A DNA stretch of 64,000 nt from Whitmania pigra (lineage: Eukaryota > Annelida > Clitellata > Hirudinida > Haemopidae): contig JAJTWR010000284.1 in assembly GCA_021613335.1 (NCBI GenBank), positions 1,570,001 to 1,634,000 of the forward strand, in the 5' to 3' direction. The notes beneath the pieces were generated by a model, which was not told the origin of the DNA, did no database searches, and saw only the letters and a program-made list of their open reading frames with translations. Within the stretch, counting starts at the first letter, position 1. Each line of letters begins with the position of its first letter. The position numbers and the translations under genes were made by a program. Shown one piece after another: positions 1 to 18,353 of the stretch.

Positions 1-125
1 AACTTACCTTACTTGAATTTCTTCGAATCACCTAGAATTCTTTAGAATTCGTCATGTAACTGAATAATATGACTGAAATTAGTCCCAAACATCATCATCT
101 TGATATTTATTTTCATCGTCGTCCT

Positions 126-352
126 TGATGTCATCATCATCATCGTCATCCTCACCGTCATCATCACCGTCATCATCATCGTCATCATCATCGTCATCAT
201 CACCGTCATCATCATCGTCATCATCGTCATCATCATCGTCATCATCATCGTCATCATCATCGTCATCATCGTCATCATCGTCGTCATCGTCGTCATCGTC
301 ATCGTCATCGTCATCATTATCATCATCATCGTCATCATCACCATCATCAGTA
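126..352. repeat. (CAT/CGT)n trinucleotide array
   Basis: About 225 bases of near-perfect CAT and CGT triplets (GAT/GAC on the other strand), ending about 20 bases before the first recognisable phosphatase exon. The long open frames here (poly-Asp, poly-Ser, poly-Ile/Val) are artefacts of the repeat. It is most simply an intronic microsatellite. Confidence 0.9.
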
Positions 353-372
353 CAACCCACTTTAATCATCAG

Positions 373-7439
<7,067 letters not shown>

Positions 7440-9555
7440 ATCATCCCTGTGATAAATTTTATTTGACCAAATATTTATTTAAAAATAATATTATTTAATT
7501 TGAAATTATTAATCCTAACATCTAAATGGAATTAATTCCATTTTAGAAATTTTTAATGTGATGGAGATTAACATGACTTTTCAAAATTTAATCAAAATTT
7601 GTTTCCTCTTATTTATATTTTACATTGATAAATGTTATTATTTTCCCCAATTTATGCACCTTATTCAAACAGCAAGACTGAGTTCTGAGATTTTTGGAGA
7701 GACTTTCAACTTTGACCTTTTCATTAATTCATTAAGCCTCGAAGCTACCAGATAAAATTTTTTGAAAATTTATTTTTAAGGCATCGCATTTTTTATATAA
7801 ATTGTAAAATTGTCGGCTTTTAACAATGATACAATTTATTAAAAGAGTCAAACTTTTTAATGAACTGTTCATTTGTTCGTAAGCTACTTTTCAACATGTT
7901 GAGAACACGAACAATTTTAGAATCTATGTTTTTCTAGTCTAAACATTAAACGCGCACAAGAATCGACAGCTTAGTGAGGACTAGATTATTATTTTCAAGC
8001 TAAGCAATGCCCGACATAATCCAAGCATGGACCAGACCAGACAATAACAAGTTATATAAAAAGGCTTTGTAAACACCATGCAAAGAACTATAATCAAATA
8101 AATAAATAAATAACCTTGCAGAATCATTTCAGCGAAACGAAATTCGTTTTATCATTTCCTAACTAAATCATTTGTGCTGCTGAACAGAGATGGATTTAGG
8201 GGAGAACTTAAGCCATAATTTTCCGCTTGGCATTTTTCGTCTGCTAATAGAAAATTTAATTTGAACTCTGGTAGAAGCACAGATGCAATCAAGTGTTCGC
8301 CCGGCAACCGTGTCATTGCCGTCGCAAGAAGGAAAGCAAGTTTTCAGCTAAACCAATATAAGGCATAAAGATTTACACTGGCATGACCCGCTGGAAAAAA
8401 ATTCTGAAAATATTTTGCAAATCGTTGTAGTATGTGATGTAACTACAAGTAATAACAAACCATCTATTTAACAGATCGATCCTGAATTGTACGTTTGTAA
8501 TTTGATCCTTTACTGATCATGTACGGATGGAAACGATGAAAATGAGAGGGTTCTCCCATAAAATCCTTCGTCAGAGGATGCGTAAAGGTATATTAAAAAA
8601 TAATTAAGCAATTCCCTATGCATTTAAATTAGTCGAGTTGGGATTCATACATTAATTTGAAAATTGGGAATTATGATGGCACTGAATTTATAAAAATATA
8701 GAATGGTTCGGTCAACGTAATTGTCTAATTAATATATGTTTTCAAATTCATTTAATTATATAGATACATAAAACAATTTGAAATACACATAAAGTCTACT
8801 TAAATTCTTAGGCTTCTAGAGAACCTGAACCTAGTATGCTCAACAATGTCCTATCAACTCCAACTGCATGGGACTGAGTTAAATTTTAAAGATATTTTCA
8901 ATATTTTGTGTTATATTTTCATGACCATCTTTGTTGGTATATAAAAGTGAGTTAATTTAATGACAATTTTTTTTAATTTTTAATGGCGTAACTGTTATTT
9001 CTAATTTTCTAAGTGCGTAACATATCCGGAAAACTGGGAAGAAATAGAAAAATGTTGCGGCAGCGAAATTGAATCACATTCGACCGATTGCAAAAAATCG
9101 ATAAATGAGGAATCACCTGACTGTATGGCAACTTATTGCAATATTTTCTACGAAGAATTTATAAATTATTTACAATTGATGAGAATATTGCACAAGGCTT
9201 CTGGTTGGCTGTAGATATTGGCTCTGCACGAATTACCAAAACATTGTAGGCGAAGAATAAATTTAGGACTTTTTTTAAATATTTGAGAATTCGAAATTGC
9301 AAGGAAGTTTTAAAAGATTAAAAATAAAATTTATAAATTTTATACTTATTTTTGTTTAAAATACTACATAAATAAATACAAAAATATCTAATTAATCACA
9401 CTACACCCCTTTTTATATTTGTTTTTGTTTATTTTTGCGACACCGTGCTGGCCCATTTTGTTTACATTTTTACAGAATGCTCATATGACGCTGGTGAATA
9501 TGACCCCTATTCAGTTAAATCAACAAATTATTTTCATTCGGTACTTTTCTAATGA
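7440..9555. other. Intergenic region with pieces of the ependymin-array repeat
   Basis: From the PTP stop to the first ependymin unit. Sequence at about 7735-8160 resembles 19740-20160 inside the fourth unit, including a shared GACCAGACAATAACA block, so a degraded copy of the unit's 3' part extends past the array. At 8078-8113 this copy carries ATGCAAAGAACTATAATCAA followed by AATA repeats, which the 20 kb copy lacks; the same tail occurs at 37556-37586. Apart from the small ORF at 9014-9214, I see no gene. Confidence 0.6.
9014..9214 (+). CDS. Orphan cysteine-rich exon-like ORF (66 codons, no start)
   Basis: A 66-residue open frame directly follows a plausible acceptor (TTTTCTAAG) and ends at TAG. 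It has six cysteines, including a CC pair: C at position 1, CC near 14-15, then single Cys near 26, 37 and 42, with Trp and acidic residues between. The composition looks protein-like and unlike the surrounding AT-rich DNA. I found no convincing upstream exon or signal peptide. It could be the last exon of a small secreted protein, a gene relic, or chance. The spacing loosely recalls small helical Cys-rich secreted proteins, but I do not assign a family. Confidence 0.25.
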   Translation, partial: CVTYPENWEEIEKCCGSEIESHSTDCKKSINEESPDCMATYCNIFYEEFINYLQLMRILHKASGWL

Positions 9556-10263
9556 CTGGCGTGAGTCTTCGTTCCCGATATCAACATTCCTGATAACTTC
9601 GTAAGGTCAAGAGCTTAACAATTTAATAAAATTCTTCATCTCAACTAGACTTGATGATTTATGGTCGAAATTGTAAAGCTTAAGACAAAGAAAGCTTCAA
9701 ACCCAAACTATCATAATAATAAAAAACCATTAACATACTGACCACTTTATTTGCTGCAGTTACAAAATTAATCACAGTATTTGTCGAGCAGTTTCCATTA
9801 ACAAAGCAACAAAGAAGCCATATTAAATTAAAAACGTTTATTGATTAGTCACTTAAGTACCATAAATATCTGGTGTAGTCGTCTGTGAGTTAACTATTTT
9901 TTATTCCAATCAGCCTCTCAAGACAAATTTGTATGCCTGCTAATCTTTCCACTGAAATCACATTGTGTGCAATGGAACTTCCAGAAGAATAATTTTAAAA
10001 ATAAACAAATGTAACAAAAACATAACAACAAGAACGAGTCAAAAGTAGTAAAAACAAATTTTAATACGTCAGGACCTCCGGGAACAAACTTCAAGTGTCA
10101 TCGATGCGATGCAACGAGTTCACAAATGCGTCATCGTATTATTATTATAGGAATGTCTAAAAAGGTTTTTTTTTGATAAAACAATTTCACCATAAATTTA
10201 GATAAAAAGTAATAGTTTGTAGGCTGATTGTCAAGGAGAGGAGATTCAAACGTCCGTGCCTCC

Positions 10264-11354
10264 TCAGATGATGATGTGTTCCAAAATGGCCTCCAGATAT
10301 TCAAATCCCTTCCTGGTGGCGGGGTCGGATATCTCGTCCAGGTTCAGCGGATATTGCTCTGGGATCTTCTTGCAGATGTCTGGAAGATCGAACACCTTCT
10401 CGTCTGAAATCTTGGTCTCCACATCATTGTACAGCGATCCTAGCAGGAACTTTCTGTCTTCACGTCTCGACTCGGACTTGGGTGAAAATAGCAGACGCTT
10501 GTTGGTTCTGTCTTCGAAGCGTTTCACTTCTTCGTGCGGCTTCTTCCATCCGAAGGCGCCGACTTCTCTGATAGCAACCGGAGCGCAGGCATCCTTGGTG
10601 ACAAGCATATCAGCTCTGAAGGAGAGTTTGCCAATCGTTCCGGCAAGGCTGAAGGAATTCACGGCAAATGCATCAGATTTAAGACCTAAGTTTACTTCTC
10701 CTTGGAATGTTGTGTTTGGAGGCATGCAAGGTTTCTCATACTCAACGCTGAAAAAGATATATAAGTTCTTAAGTAACTTTCACCCCTAAGATTTCCAAAA
10801 AGTATTCTTTTAACAATGCCATATGATAATTTAAAGAAAATTTGCTTAACAATGATGAAAAAGCAATTTAAAAGTTTAGATAAAAAGTCAAGATTAGATT
10901 TCTAGAAAAATAAAATCAAAATATTTACTCATACGACAAATATTTCAACAAAATATGCTCACTTGTCCCAATAAAAGCTCCAGCATTTTGTTGCATTAAT
11001 AGTTTTGTAGCTATAAAGGCGGAATCCTTTACCTGACGCCTCATTGTAGAAGCCAACAAAAGTTGAGTCCATTTCCGGACATCCCGTCATTACGTGACCA
11101 GCCATTCTCTTTTTTTGACCATCGATAAATATTTGGGTTGTCACCATACCTCCAGAGGCACGATCACTACCCTCTGCAGTTCCAAAAACCGATTGCACAT
11201 AGCCTTGCCAAGTCTCAGGAAGGCAACATGGTTTTGGGTCGTCTCTTGACTTAACTTTAGATTCCAAGTCATCCAGTCCAAACAAAAAAATGCCAAAATT
11301 GCCAAACCCAAAAGCAACAGCAAAGCCACAAACAAAAAGCAAAACTTTTAGCAT
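10264..11354 (-). CDS. Ependymin-related secreted protein, copy 1
   Basis: Two exons on the - strand, 11354-10963 and 10747-10264, join after TATTGGGACAA to give 291 residues. The start ATG lies 105 bp below a TATAAAAAG box. Residues 1-20 (MLKVLLFVCGFAVAFGFG) are a signal peptide. The ependymin signature follows: PCCLPETWQGYV, a TGCP cysteine, NATKCW (N-glycosylation sequon), KPCMPPNTTFQG (second sequon), then DACAPV and DICKK cysteines. Ependymins are secreted, Ca2+- or ligand-binding glycoproteins of the BamHI/YqjF-like lipocalin-type fold in deuterostomes and other invertebrates; the precise role here is unknown. Closely related to copies 2-4 and more distantly to copy 5. Confidence 0.88.
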
Positions 11355-11458
11355 CGTATCTCTCGTCTTCCTTGCTAAACAAATCTAAATAGCGCAGCGT
11401 TACCAAGCAAAATCAGTCAGGGTTATGCCGATTGAGCGACGAATGATCGTGAGCACCT

Positions 11459-11467
11459 CTTTTTATA
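11459..11467 (-). promoter_or_regulatory. TATA box of ependymin copy 1
   Basis: TATAAAAAG on the - strand, 105 bp upstream of the ATG at 11354. The block between TATA and ATG (including CTCACGATCATTCG and GCATAACCCTGACTG) is nearly identical in copies 1-4. Confidence 0.7.
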
Positions 11468-12271
11468 TTATTTTAGGACATCAGTATTGAATCATAATAA
11501 AATTAATAACAACAATAATAATAAGCAATCCTCGCAAGCATAACTATGCATCATAACATGACATGTCACTAAGCTATAAATTTGCGGAAAAAGCCTTTCA
11601 ATGTAAAATAAAATAATGTTAATACTTAAAAAAAGATTTCTTCGTTATTTTAACTTTGTTTCATGCATTCTCATTTGGCAAACAAGGTATGGTATTTATA
11701 TTGGTGCCACCTTAATTTGGGGACCTCGTTACGTAAATTAACGATCTTTTGATGCACAAACATTCGGCATAAAAAATTTTATTTTCTCAAGAAAGATAGT
11801 CAATAATTTATACTTTTAATGCTTTTAATTTTCAAAATTACACTTGCTGCTAGTTAAAAAAAATCATTCAGAAAAGACGCTACTCCCCATTGATCGAGCG
11901 CCATCTTCTCATTTATCATGTGAATATTATTTTTTCGTCCCCTTTTCTGTTATTCAGTCTATTATTTGTTTCTCCCAAGGATAAAATAGAGCACTCTGGC
12001 TGTGGCGTGAGTCTTCGTTATCAACCACATGACTGTTATCAGATTAATAATGTGATAAATTTTATCATGATTTTAAAATAATGACAAATTTGCTAACGAA
12101 TTTTTGGAGCAAATTTGTGCTGATAAGCTTACGAAATTTCGGGCTTTAAGGTTTTATTTGACTCCTCATTAATCATTTTTTTCGACAATTTTAAACTAAA
12201 ATTCAACCATTCATTTTTTCTTTTACCGTTATCCTTGTCTTCTATGCTCGTGGTTTTAACAGTGTCACGGT

Positions 12272-13162
12272 CAGTGTTGTAAAAATTACCTCAGTAATTA
12301 GGTAAAAGTAAAAGTAATACATCAAAAAGTTACATATGTATAAATAAAAGTATTGTCTCAAAAATGTACTAATGTAAAAGTAAAAAGTTACAGCATCTAA
12401 AAGTTACTTTTAAGTAAAAATTACAAGTAACTTTGATGCCGCCATTATTGTGATCATACATCATTCCGTATTATTTGAAAGGAATTGTTTCTATGTATCG
12501 TTAAAACAATTGTTGGTATAAACTGCTAGTACTAACAGTCATTAAGTATTAACATTTGATCTATTGAATTCTTTTGGTGTTTGTATTATTTATTACAAAT
12601 ATTTGTTAATTTTTAACATGACTAAATTCTCAAATAGTTTGTCACTCATTTTGGACCTTCGGCTGTTCATTGTCAGACCAGCACAGTTGAATAAACATTC
12701 AACAGCTGCACTAGCTGGGAGAGGTGAGTTCAACTGAATAAATAATTTCTTCAGGGTCTGGCTTCCAGTAATAATGTTCATGTTATCTGATTGGTCGACC
12801 GAATCAGAATATCAGTGTGAGACGCAGTTGACCTTGTTTAATTGAAGAAACTGTCTTCACAACTGTCAGAAGATGAATGAGGTGCTTTCTCCGCTTTAAC
12901 AAAAATTACCGGCGACAACTAAAATAACAAAAGAACGACTGATCGGAAGGAGAAAGGTTGTCGAACGAACCAAAGAATAATAATCTAGAATTTTACAAAA
13001 ATTTTAAAATAAAATTAAACTAATTTAAAATTTTATTTATGTTACTTTGTAACGCTTTGCGCCAAAAAGGTAACGAATTAAAAGTATGACAGAAAATAGT
13101 AATTTGTTACAAGTAAAAATTAGCAAAAAACGTAATTAATTACAGTAACGAATTACATGTAA
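12272..13162 (-). mobile_element. hAT-type DNA transposon remnant
   Basis: Inserted into duplication unit 1 right after GTGTCACGGT, a site that is intact in unit 2. The left end, CAGTGTTGTAAAAATTACC, resembles hAT terminal repeats, and the interior has the AAAGTAAAAGT / GTAATTAATTACAGTAACG character of hAT subterminal repeats. A - strand frame at 12593-12781 matches the C-terminal dimerisation region of hAT transposases (LPASAAVECLF, MSDKLFENLVML). The rest of the transposase is missing, and the right terminus is truncated into a TA repeat, so it is a dead copy. Confidence 0.75.
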
Positions 13163-14000
13163 TATATATATATATATATTCCCAATACCAACTTTCCTGA
13201 CAACAACTTTGTCCGGTCAAGAGCTTACCAATTTAATAAAATAATCCACATCACTTCATCTCAACTAGACTTGATAATTTATTGTCGAAATTGTAAAATT
13301 TAAAACAATGTTTTTTCGTCTGTGAAATGCTTTGTAGCGATTGTTATAAAGTTCGTATTCCATCTTCGATGCTAAGCAATTAAGACGGTGAAACAATAAA
13401 ACAACGACGACCTTTGTAAAATTCTTTCATTAATATGCCTCGAAATTACTAGGAAAAGGTTTTTGAAGATTTACTTTTATGGCATTACATTTTTTTATAT
13501 AAATTATAAAAATGTCGGCTTTTAGTGATGATGCAATTTAGAAGAAACAATAAAGAAACCCATGTTAAATTAAAAACGTTAATCGATTAGTCACTTAAGT
13601 ACCCTCAATACCTGGTGTAGTCATATGTGAGATAACTATTTTTTAATCTAATCAGCCTCTCGAGACAAATTTGAATGCCTGCTAATCTTCTGCGGTCAAA
13701 GTTCCACAGAAATCACATTGTGTACAGTGGAACTTCCAGAAGAATAATTTAAAAAACCAAATGTAACAAAAAGAGGACAACAAGAACAAGTGAGAAGTCA
13801 TAAAAACAAATTTTAATCTGTCAGAACAAATTTCAAGTGTCATCGATGCGATGCAACGAGTTCACAAATGCGTCAACGTATTATTATAGGAATGTCTAAA
13901 AAGTTATCTTTCATTAAGCAATTTCACCATAAATTTAGAGAAAAAGTAATAGTTTGTAGGCTGATTGTCAAGGAGAGGAGATCCAAACGTCCGTGCCTCC

Positions 14001-15080
14001 TCAGATGATGATGTGTTCCAAAATGGCCTCCAGATATTCAAATCCCTTCCTGGTGGCGGGGTCGGATATCTCGTCTAGGTTCAGCGGATATTTTTCTGGG
14101 TTCTTCTTGCAAATATCGGGTATATCGAACACCTTCTCGTCTGAAATCTTAGTCTCCAAATCATTGTACAGGGATCCCAGTAAGAACTTTTTGTCTTCAC
14201 TTCTCGACTCGGACTTGGGCGAAAACAGCAGACGCTTGTTGGGTCGGTCTTCGATGTTGCTGTAGAGTTCCACATTTTCGTGTGGCTTCTTCCCTCCGAA
14301 GGCGCCAACTTCTCTGATGGCGACCGGAGCGCAGGCATCCTTGGTGACAAGCATATCAGCTCTGTAGGAGAGTTTGCCAATCCTTCCGGCAATGCTGAAG
14401 GAATTCACGGCAAATGCATCAGATTTAAGACCTAAGTTTACTTCTCCTTGGAATGTTGTGTTTGGGGGCATGCAAGGTTTCTCATACTCAATGCTGAAAA
14501 TGATATATAAGTTCTCAAGTAACTTTCACTCCCTAAGATTTCCAAAAGTAATCATTTAACAATGCCATATGATAATTCAAAGAAAATTTGCTTCACAATG
14601 TGGAAAAAGCAAGATAAAAAGTAAAGATTAAATTTCTAGAAAAATAACATTAAATTTTTGACATTTATTTCTATAAAATGATACTCACTTGTCCCAATAA
14701 AGGGTCCAGCATTTTGTTGCATTAATAGTTTTATAGCTATAAATGCGGAATCCTTTACCCGACGCCTCATTGTAGAAGCCAACAAAAGTTGAGTCCATTT
14801 CCGGACACCCCGTCATTACGTGACCAGCTATTCTCTTTTTTTGACCATCGATAAATAATTGGGTTGTCACCATACCTCCAGAGGCACGATCACTACCCTC
14901 TGCAGTTCCAAAAACCGATTGCACATAGCCTTGCCAAGTCTCAGGAAGGCAACATGGTTTTGGGTCGTCTCTTGACTTAACTTTAGTTTCCAAGTCATCC
15001 AGTCCAAACAAAAAAATGCCAAAATTGCCAAACCCAAAAGCAACAGCAAAGCCACAAACAAAAAGCAAAACCTTTAGCAT
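14001..15080 (-). CDS. Ependymin-related secreted protein, copy 2
   Basis: Exons 15080-14689 and 14493-14001 give 294 residues. It is nearly identical to copy 1 in exon 1: signal peptide MLKVLLFVCGFAVAFGFG, PCCLPETWQGYV, TGCP and NATKCW. Exon 2 is slightly longer, with a three-residue insertion in the variable segment after KPHENVEL and RPNKRLLFSPK in place of TNKRLLFSPK. All family cysteines are kept and there is no frame damage. The TATA box is at 15185-15193. Probably a secreted glycoprotein with the same role as its neighbours. Confidence 0.87.
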
Positions 15081-15184
15081 CGTATCTCTCGTCTTCCTTG
15101 CTAAACAAATCTAAACAACGAAGCGTTACCAAGCAAAATCAGTCAGGGTTATGCCGATTGAGCGACGAATGATCGTGAGCACCT

Positions 15185-15193
15185 CTTTTTATA
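15185..15193 (-). promoter_or_regulatory. TATA box of ependymin copy 2
   Basis: TATAAAAAG on the - strand, 105 bp from the ATG at 15080, the same spacing as in copies 1 and 3. Confidence 0.7.
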
Positions 15194-17150
15194 TAATTTT
15201 AGGACATCAGTTTTGAGTCATAATAAAATTAATAACAACAATAATAATAATAATAATAATAAGCAATCATCGCAAGCGTAACTATGCATAACACGACATG
15301 TCACCTATAAATTTGCAGAAAAGTTCTTTCAATGTAAAATAAAAATAAAGTTAATACTTACAAAAAGATTTCTTCTTTATTTTAATTTTGTTTCAAGCAT
15401 TCTCATTTGGCAAAAAAAGGTATGGGATTTACATTGGTGCCACCTTAATTTGGGGACCTCTTTACATAAATTAACGATCTTTTGATGCACAAACATTCGG
15501 CATAAAAATTGTATTTTCTCAAGAAAGATAGTCAATAATTTATACTTTTAATGTTTTTAATTTTCAAAATTACACTTGCTGCTAGTTAAAAAAAATCATT
15601 CAGAAAAGACGCTACTCCCCATTGAGCGAACGCCATCTTTTCATTTATCATGTGAATATTATTTTTTCGTCCCCTTTTTTGTTATTCAGTCTATTATTTG
15701 TTTCTCCCAAGGATAAAATAGAGCACTCTGGCTGTGGCGTGAGTCTTCGTTATCAACCACATGACTGTTATCAGATTAATAATCTGATAAATTTTATCAT
15801 GATTTTAAAATAATAACAAATTCGCCAACAAATTTTTGGAGCAAATTAATGCTGATAAGTTTACAAAATTTTTCATTAATCATACTTTTAGACAATCTCA
15901 ATTTGAACCTCAACCCTTCATTTTCCCTTTTACCACTTGTTGGTTATCCTGTTCTATGCTCGTCGTTTTAACAGTGTCACGGTTTCATCATTTTTTAATG
16001 TACAAAACATTCCTATGTAACTATTGAATAGATTTTTTTTGTATTTCTATGAGAGGCTCAACTTTGACATCCTCAGAAAACTTTCTTGGATTTAAGTCAT
16101 CTTTGCTTAATATTATATTATTCTTAATAAATTAATTCCTATGGACACCTTTATTCTATTGCAGAAATCATCATTCTTTTTGGCTTCGTCATGGCTTTAA
16201 TTCAATGAATTCCTTTTTTGCGCCTACCCATTAGTGTTCGTTAGGACTCTTTTATACATATATATTTATATTTTTTTTTTAAATATATGTATATATGTTC
16301 TCCTCAGGATAAAATAGAGCACTCTGTGGCGTGAGTCTTCATTCCCAATATCAACTTTCCTGACAACAACATCGTCCGGTCAAGAACTTATCAATTTAAT
16401 AAAATAATTCACATAACTTCATGTCAACTAGACTTGATGATTTATTGTCGAAATTGTAAAACTTAAAATAATGTGTTTTCGTGAAATGCTTTGTAGCGAT
16501 TGTTATAATGTTCGTATTCCATCTTCGATGCTAAGCAATTAAGACGGTGAAACAATAAAACAACGACGACTTTGGAACATTCTTTCATTAATGTGCCTCG
16601 AAATTACCAGGAGAAGTTTTTTGAAGATGTATTTTTAAGGCATTACATTTTTTATGTAAATTAGAAAATTGTCGGCTTTTAGTAATGATGCAATTTAGAA
16701 GAAACAACAAAGAAGCCATGTTAAATTAAAAACGTTTATCTATTAGTCACTTCAGTACAATCAATATCTGGTGTAGTCATATGTGAGATAACTATTTTTT
16801 AATCTAATCAGCCTCTCGAGATAAATTTGAATGCCTGCTAATCTTCTGCGGTCCAGAAGAATAATTTTAAAAATAAACAAATGTAACAAAAACATTTTTG
16901 TTTAAACAACAAGAACAAGTGAAAAGTCATAAAAAGAAATTTTAATCTGTCAGAACCTCCGGGAACAAATTTCAAGTGTCATCGATGCGATGCAACGAGT
17001 TCACAAATGCGTCATCGTATTATTATTATTATAGGAATGTCTAAAAAGGTTCTCTTTGATAAAACAATTTCATAAATCATAAATTTTGATAAAAAGTAAT
17101 AGTTTGTAGGCTGATTGTCAAGGAGAGGAGATTCAAACGTCCGTGCCTCC

Positions 17151-18240
17151 TCAGATTATGATGTGTTCCAAGATGGCCTCCAGATATTCAAATCCTTTCC
17201 TAGTGGCGGGGTCGGATATCTCGTCCAGGTTCAGCGGATATAGTTCTGGGTTTTTCTTGCAGATGTCGGGTACATCGAACACCTTCTCGTCTGAAATCTT
17301 GGTTTCCAAATCATTGAACAGGTATCCCAGCACGAACTTCATACTGTCTTCACGTCTCGACTCGGACTTTGGTGAAAACGGCAGGCGCTTGTTGGGTCGG
17401 TCCTTGAAGAGTTTCAATTCTTTGTTCGGCCTCTTCCATCCAAAGGCGCCAACTTCTCTGAGAGCGACCGGAGCGCAGGCATCCTTGGTGACAAGCATAT
17501 CAGCTCTGAAGGAGAGTTTGCCACTCGTTCCGGCAAGGCTGAAGGAATTCACGGCAAATGCATCAGATTTAAGACCTAAGTTTACTTCTCCTTGGAATGT
17601 TGTGTTTGGAAGCATGCAAGGTTTCTGATACTCAACGCTGAAAATGATATATAAGTTCTCAAGTAATTTTCACCCCTAAGATTTCCAAAAGTAATCATTT
17701 AACAATGCCAAATGATAATTCAAAGAAAATTTGCTTCACAATGCTGAAAAAGCAATTTTACTGTTAAGATAAGAAGTCAAGATTAAATTTCTAGAAAAAT
17801 AAAATCAAAATATTTACTCATACGACAAATATTTCTACAAAATATGCTCACTTGTCCCAATAAAAGCTCCAGCATTTTGTTGCATTAATAGTTTTGTAGC
17901 TATAAAGGCGGAATCCTTTACCTGACGCCTCATTGTAGAAGCCAACAAAAGTTGAGTCCATTTTCGGACACCCTGTCATTATGTGACCAGCCATTCTCTT
18001 TTTTTGACCATCGATAAATAATTGGGTTGTCAGCGTACCTCCAGAGGCACGATCACCCTCTGAATTTCCAAAAACCGATTGCACATAGCCTTGCCAAGTT
18101 TCAGGAAGGCAACATGGTTTTGGGTCGTCTCTTGATTTAACTTTAGTTTCCAAGTCATCCAGTCCAAACAAGGAAATGCCGAAATTGCCAAACCCAAAAG
18201 CAACAGCAAAGCCACAAACAAAAAGCAAAACTTTTAGCAT
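17151..18240 (-). CDS. Ependymin-related secreted protein, copy 3
   Basis: Exons 18240-17852 and 17637-17151 give 291 residues. It has the signal peptide and the complete ependymin cysteine set. It differs from copy 1 by a one-residue deletion after FGNSEG, GISLFGLDD in place of GIFLFGLDD, and several substitutions in the exon 2 variable segment (KRPNKELKLFKDRPNK). Exon 2 opens with VEYQKPC in place of VEYEKPC. No frameshift. The TATA box is at 18345-18353. Confidence 0.87.
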
Positions 18241-18344
18241 CGTATCTCTCGTCTTCCTTGCTAAACAAATCTAAACAGCGCAGCGTGACCAAGCAAAATC
18301 AGTCAGGGTTATGCCGATTGAGCGACGAATGATCGTGAGCACCT

Positions 18345-18353
18345 CTTTTTATA
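18345..18353 (-). promoter_or_regulatory. TATA box of ependymin copy 3
   Basis: TATAAAAAG on the - strand, 105 bp above the ATG at 18240, within the conserved proximal promoter. Confidence 0.7.

Larger units (their letters stand above)
9556..13180. repeat. Ependymin tandem-duplication unit 1
   Basis: First of four homologous blocks. All begin near GGCGTGAGTCTTCRTTCCC followed by a conserved run with CTAGACTTG, then a region with CACTTAAGTACC, the ependymin gene on the - strand, its promoter, and a conserved AT-rich stretch containing ATAAAATAGAGCACTCT. This unit carries the hAT insertion at its right end, which replaces about 330 bp present in units 2 and 3. Confidence 0.75.
13181..16329. 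repeat. Ependymin tandem-duplication unit 2
   Basis: About 3.15 kb, collinear with units 1, 3 and 4. It contains the ependymin gene copy 2, and two copies of the ATAAAATAGAGCACTCT-GTGGCGTGAGTCTTC element (about 15704-15752 and 16300-16350) that bracket its right-hand part. Confidence 0.75.

Noticed and set aside
10256..10789. + strand frame opposite ependymin exon 2 (and its equivalents at 13993, 17143 and 20745)
   Set aside because: Antisense shadow; the - strand frame carries the ependymin cysteines, sequons and splice sites.
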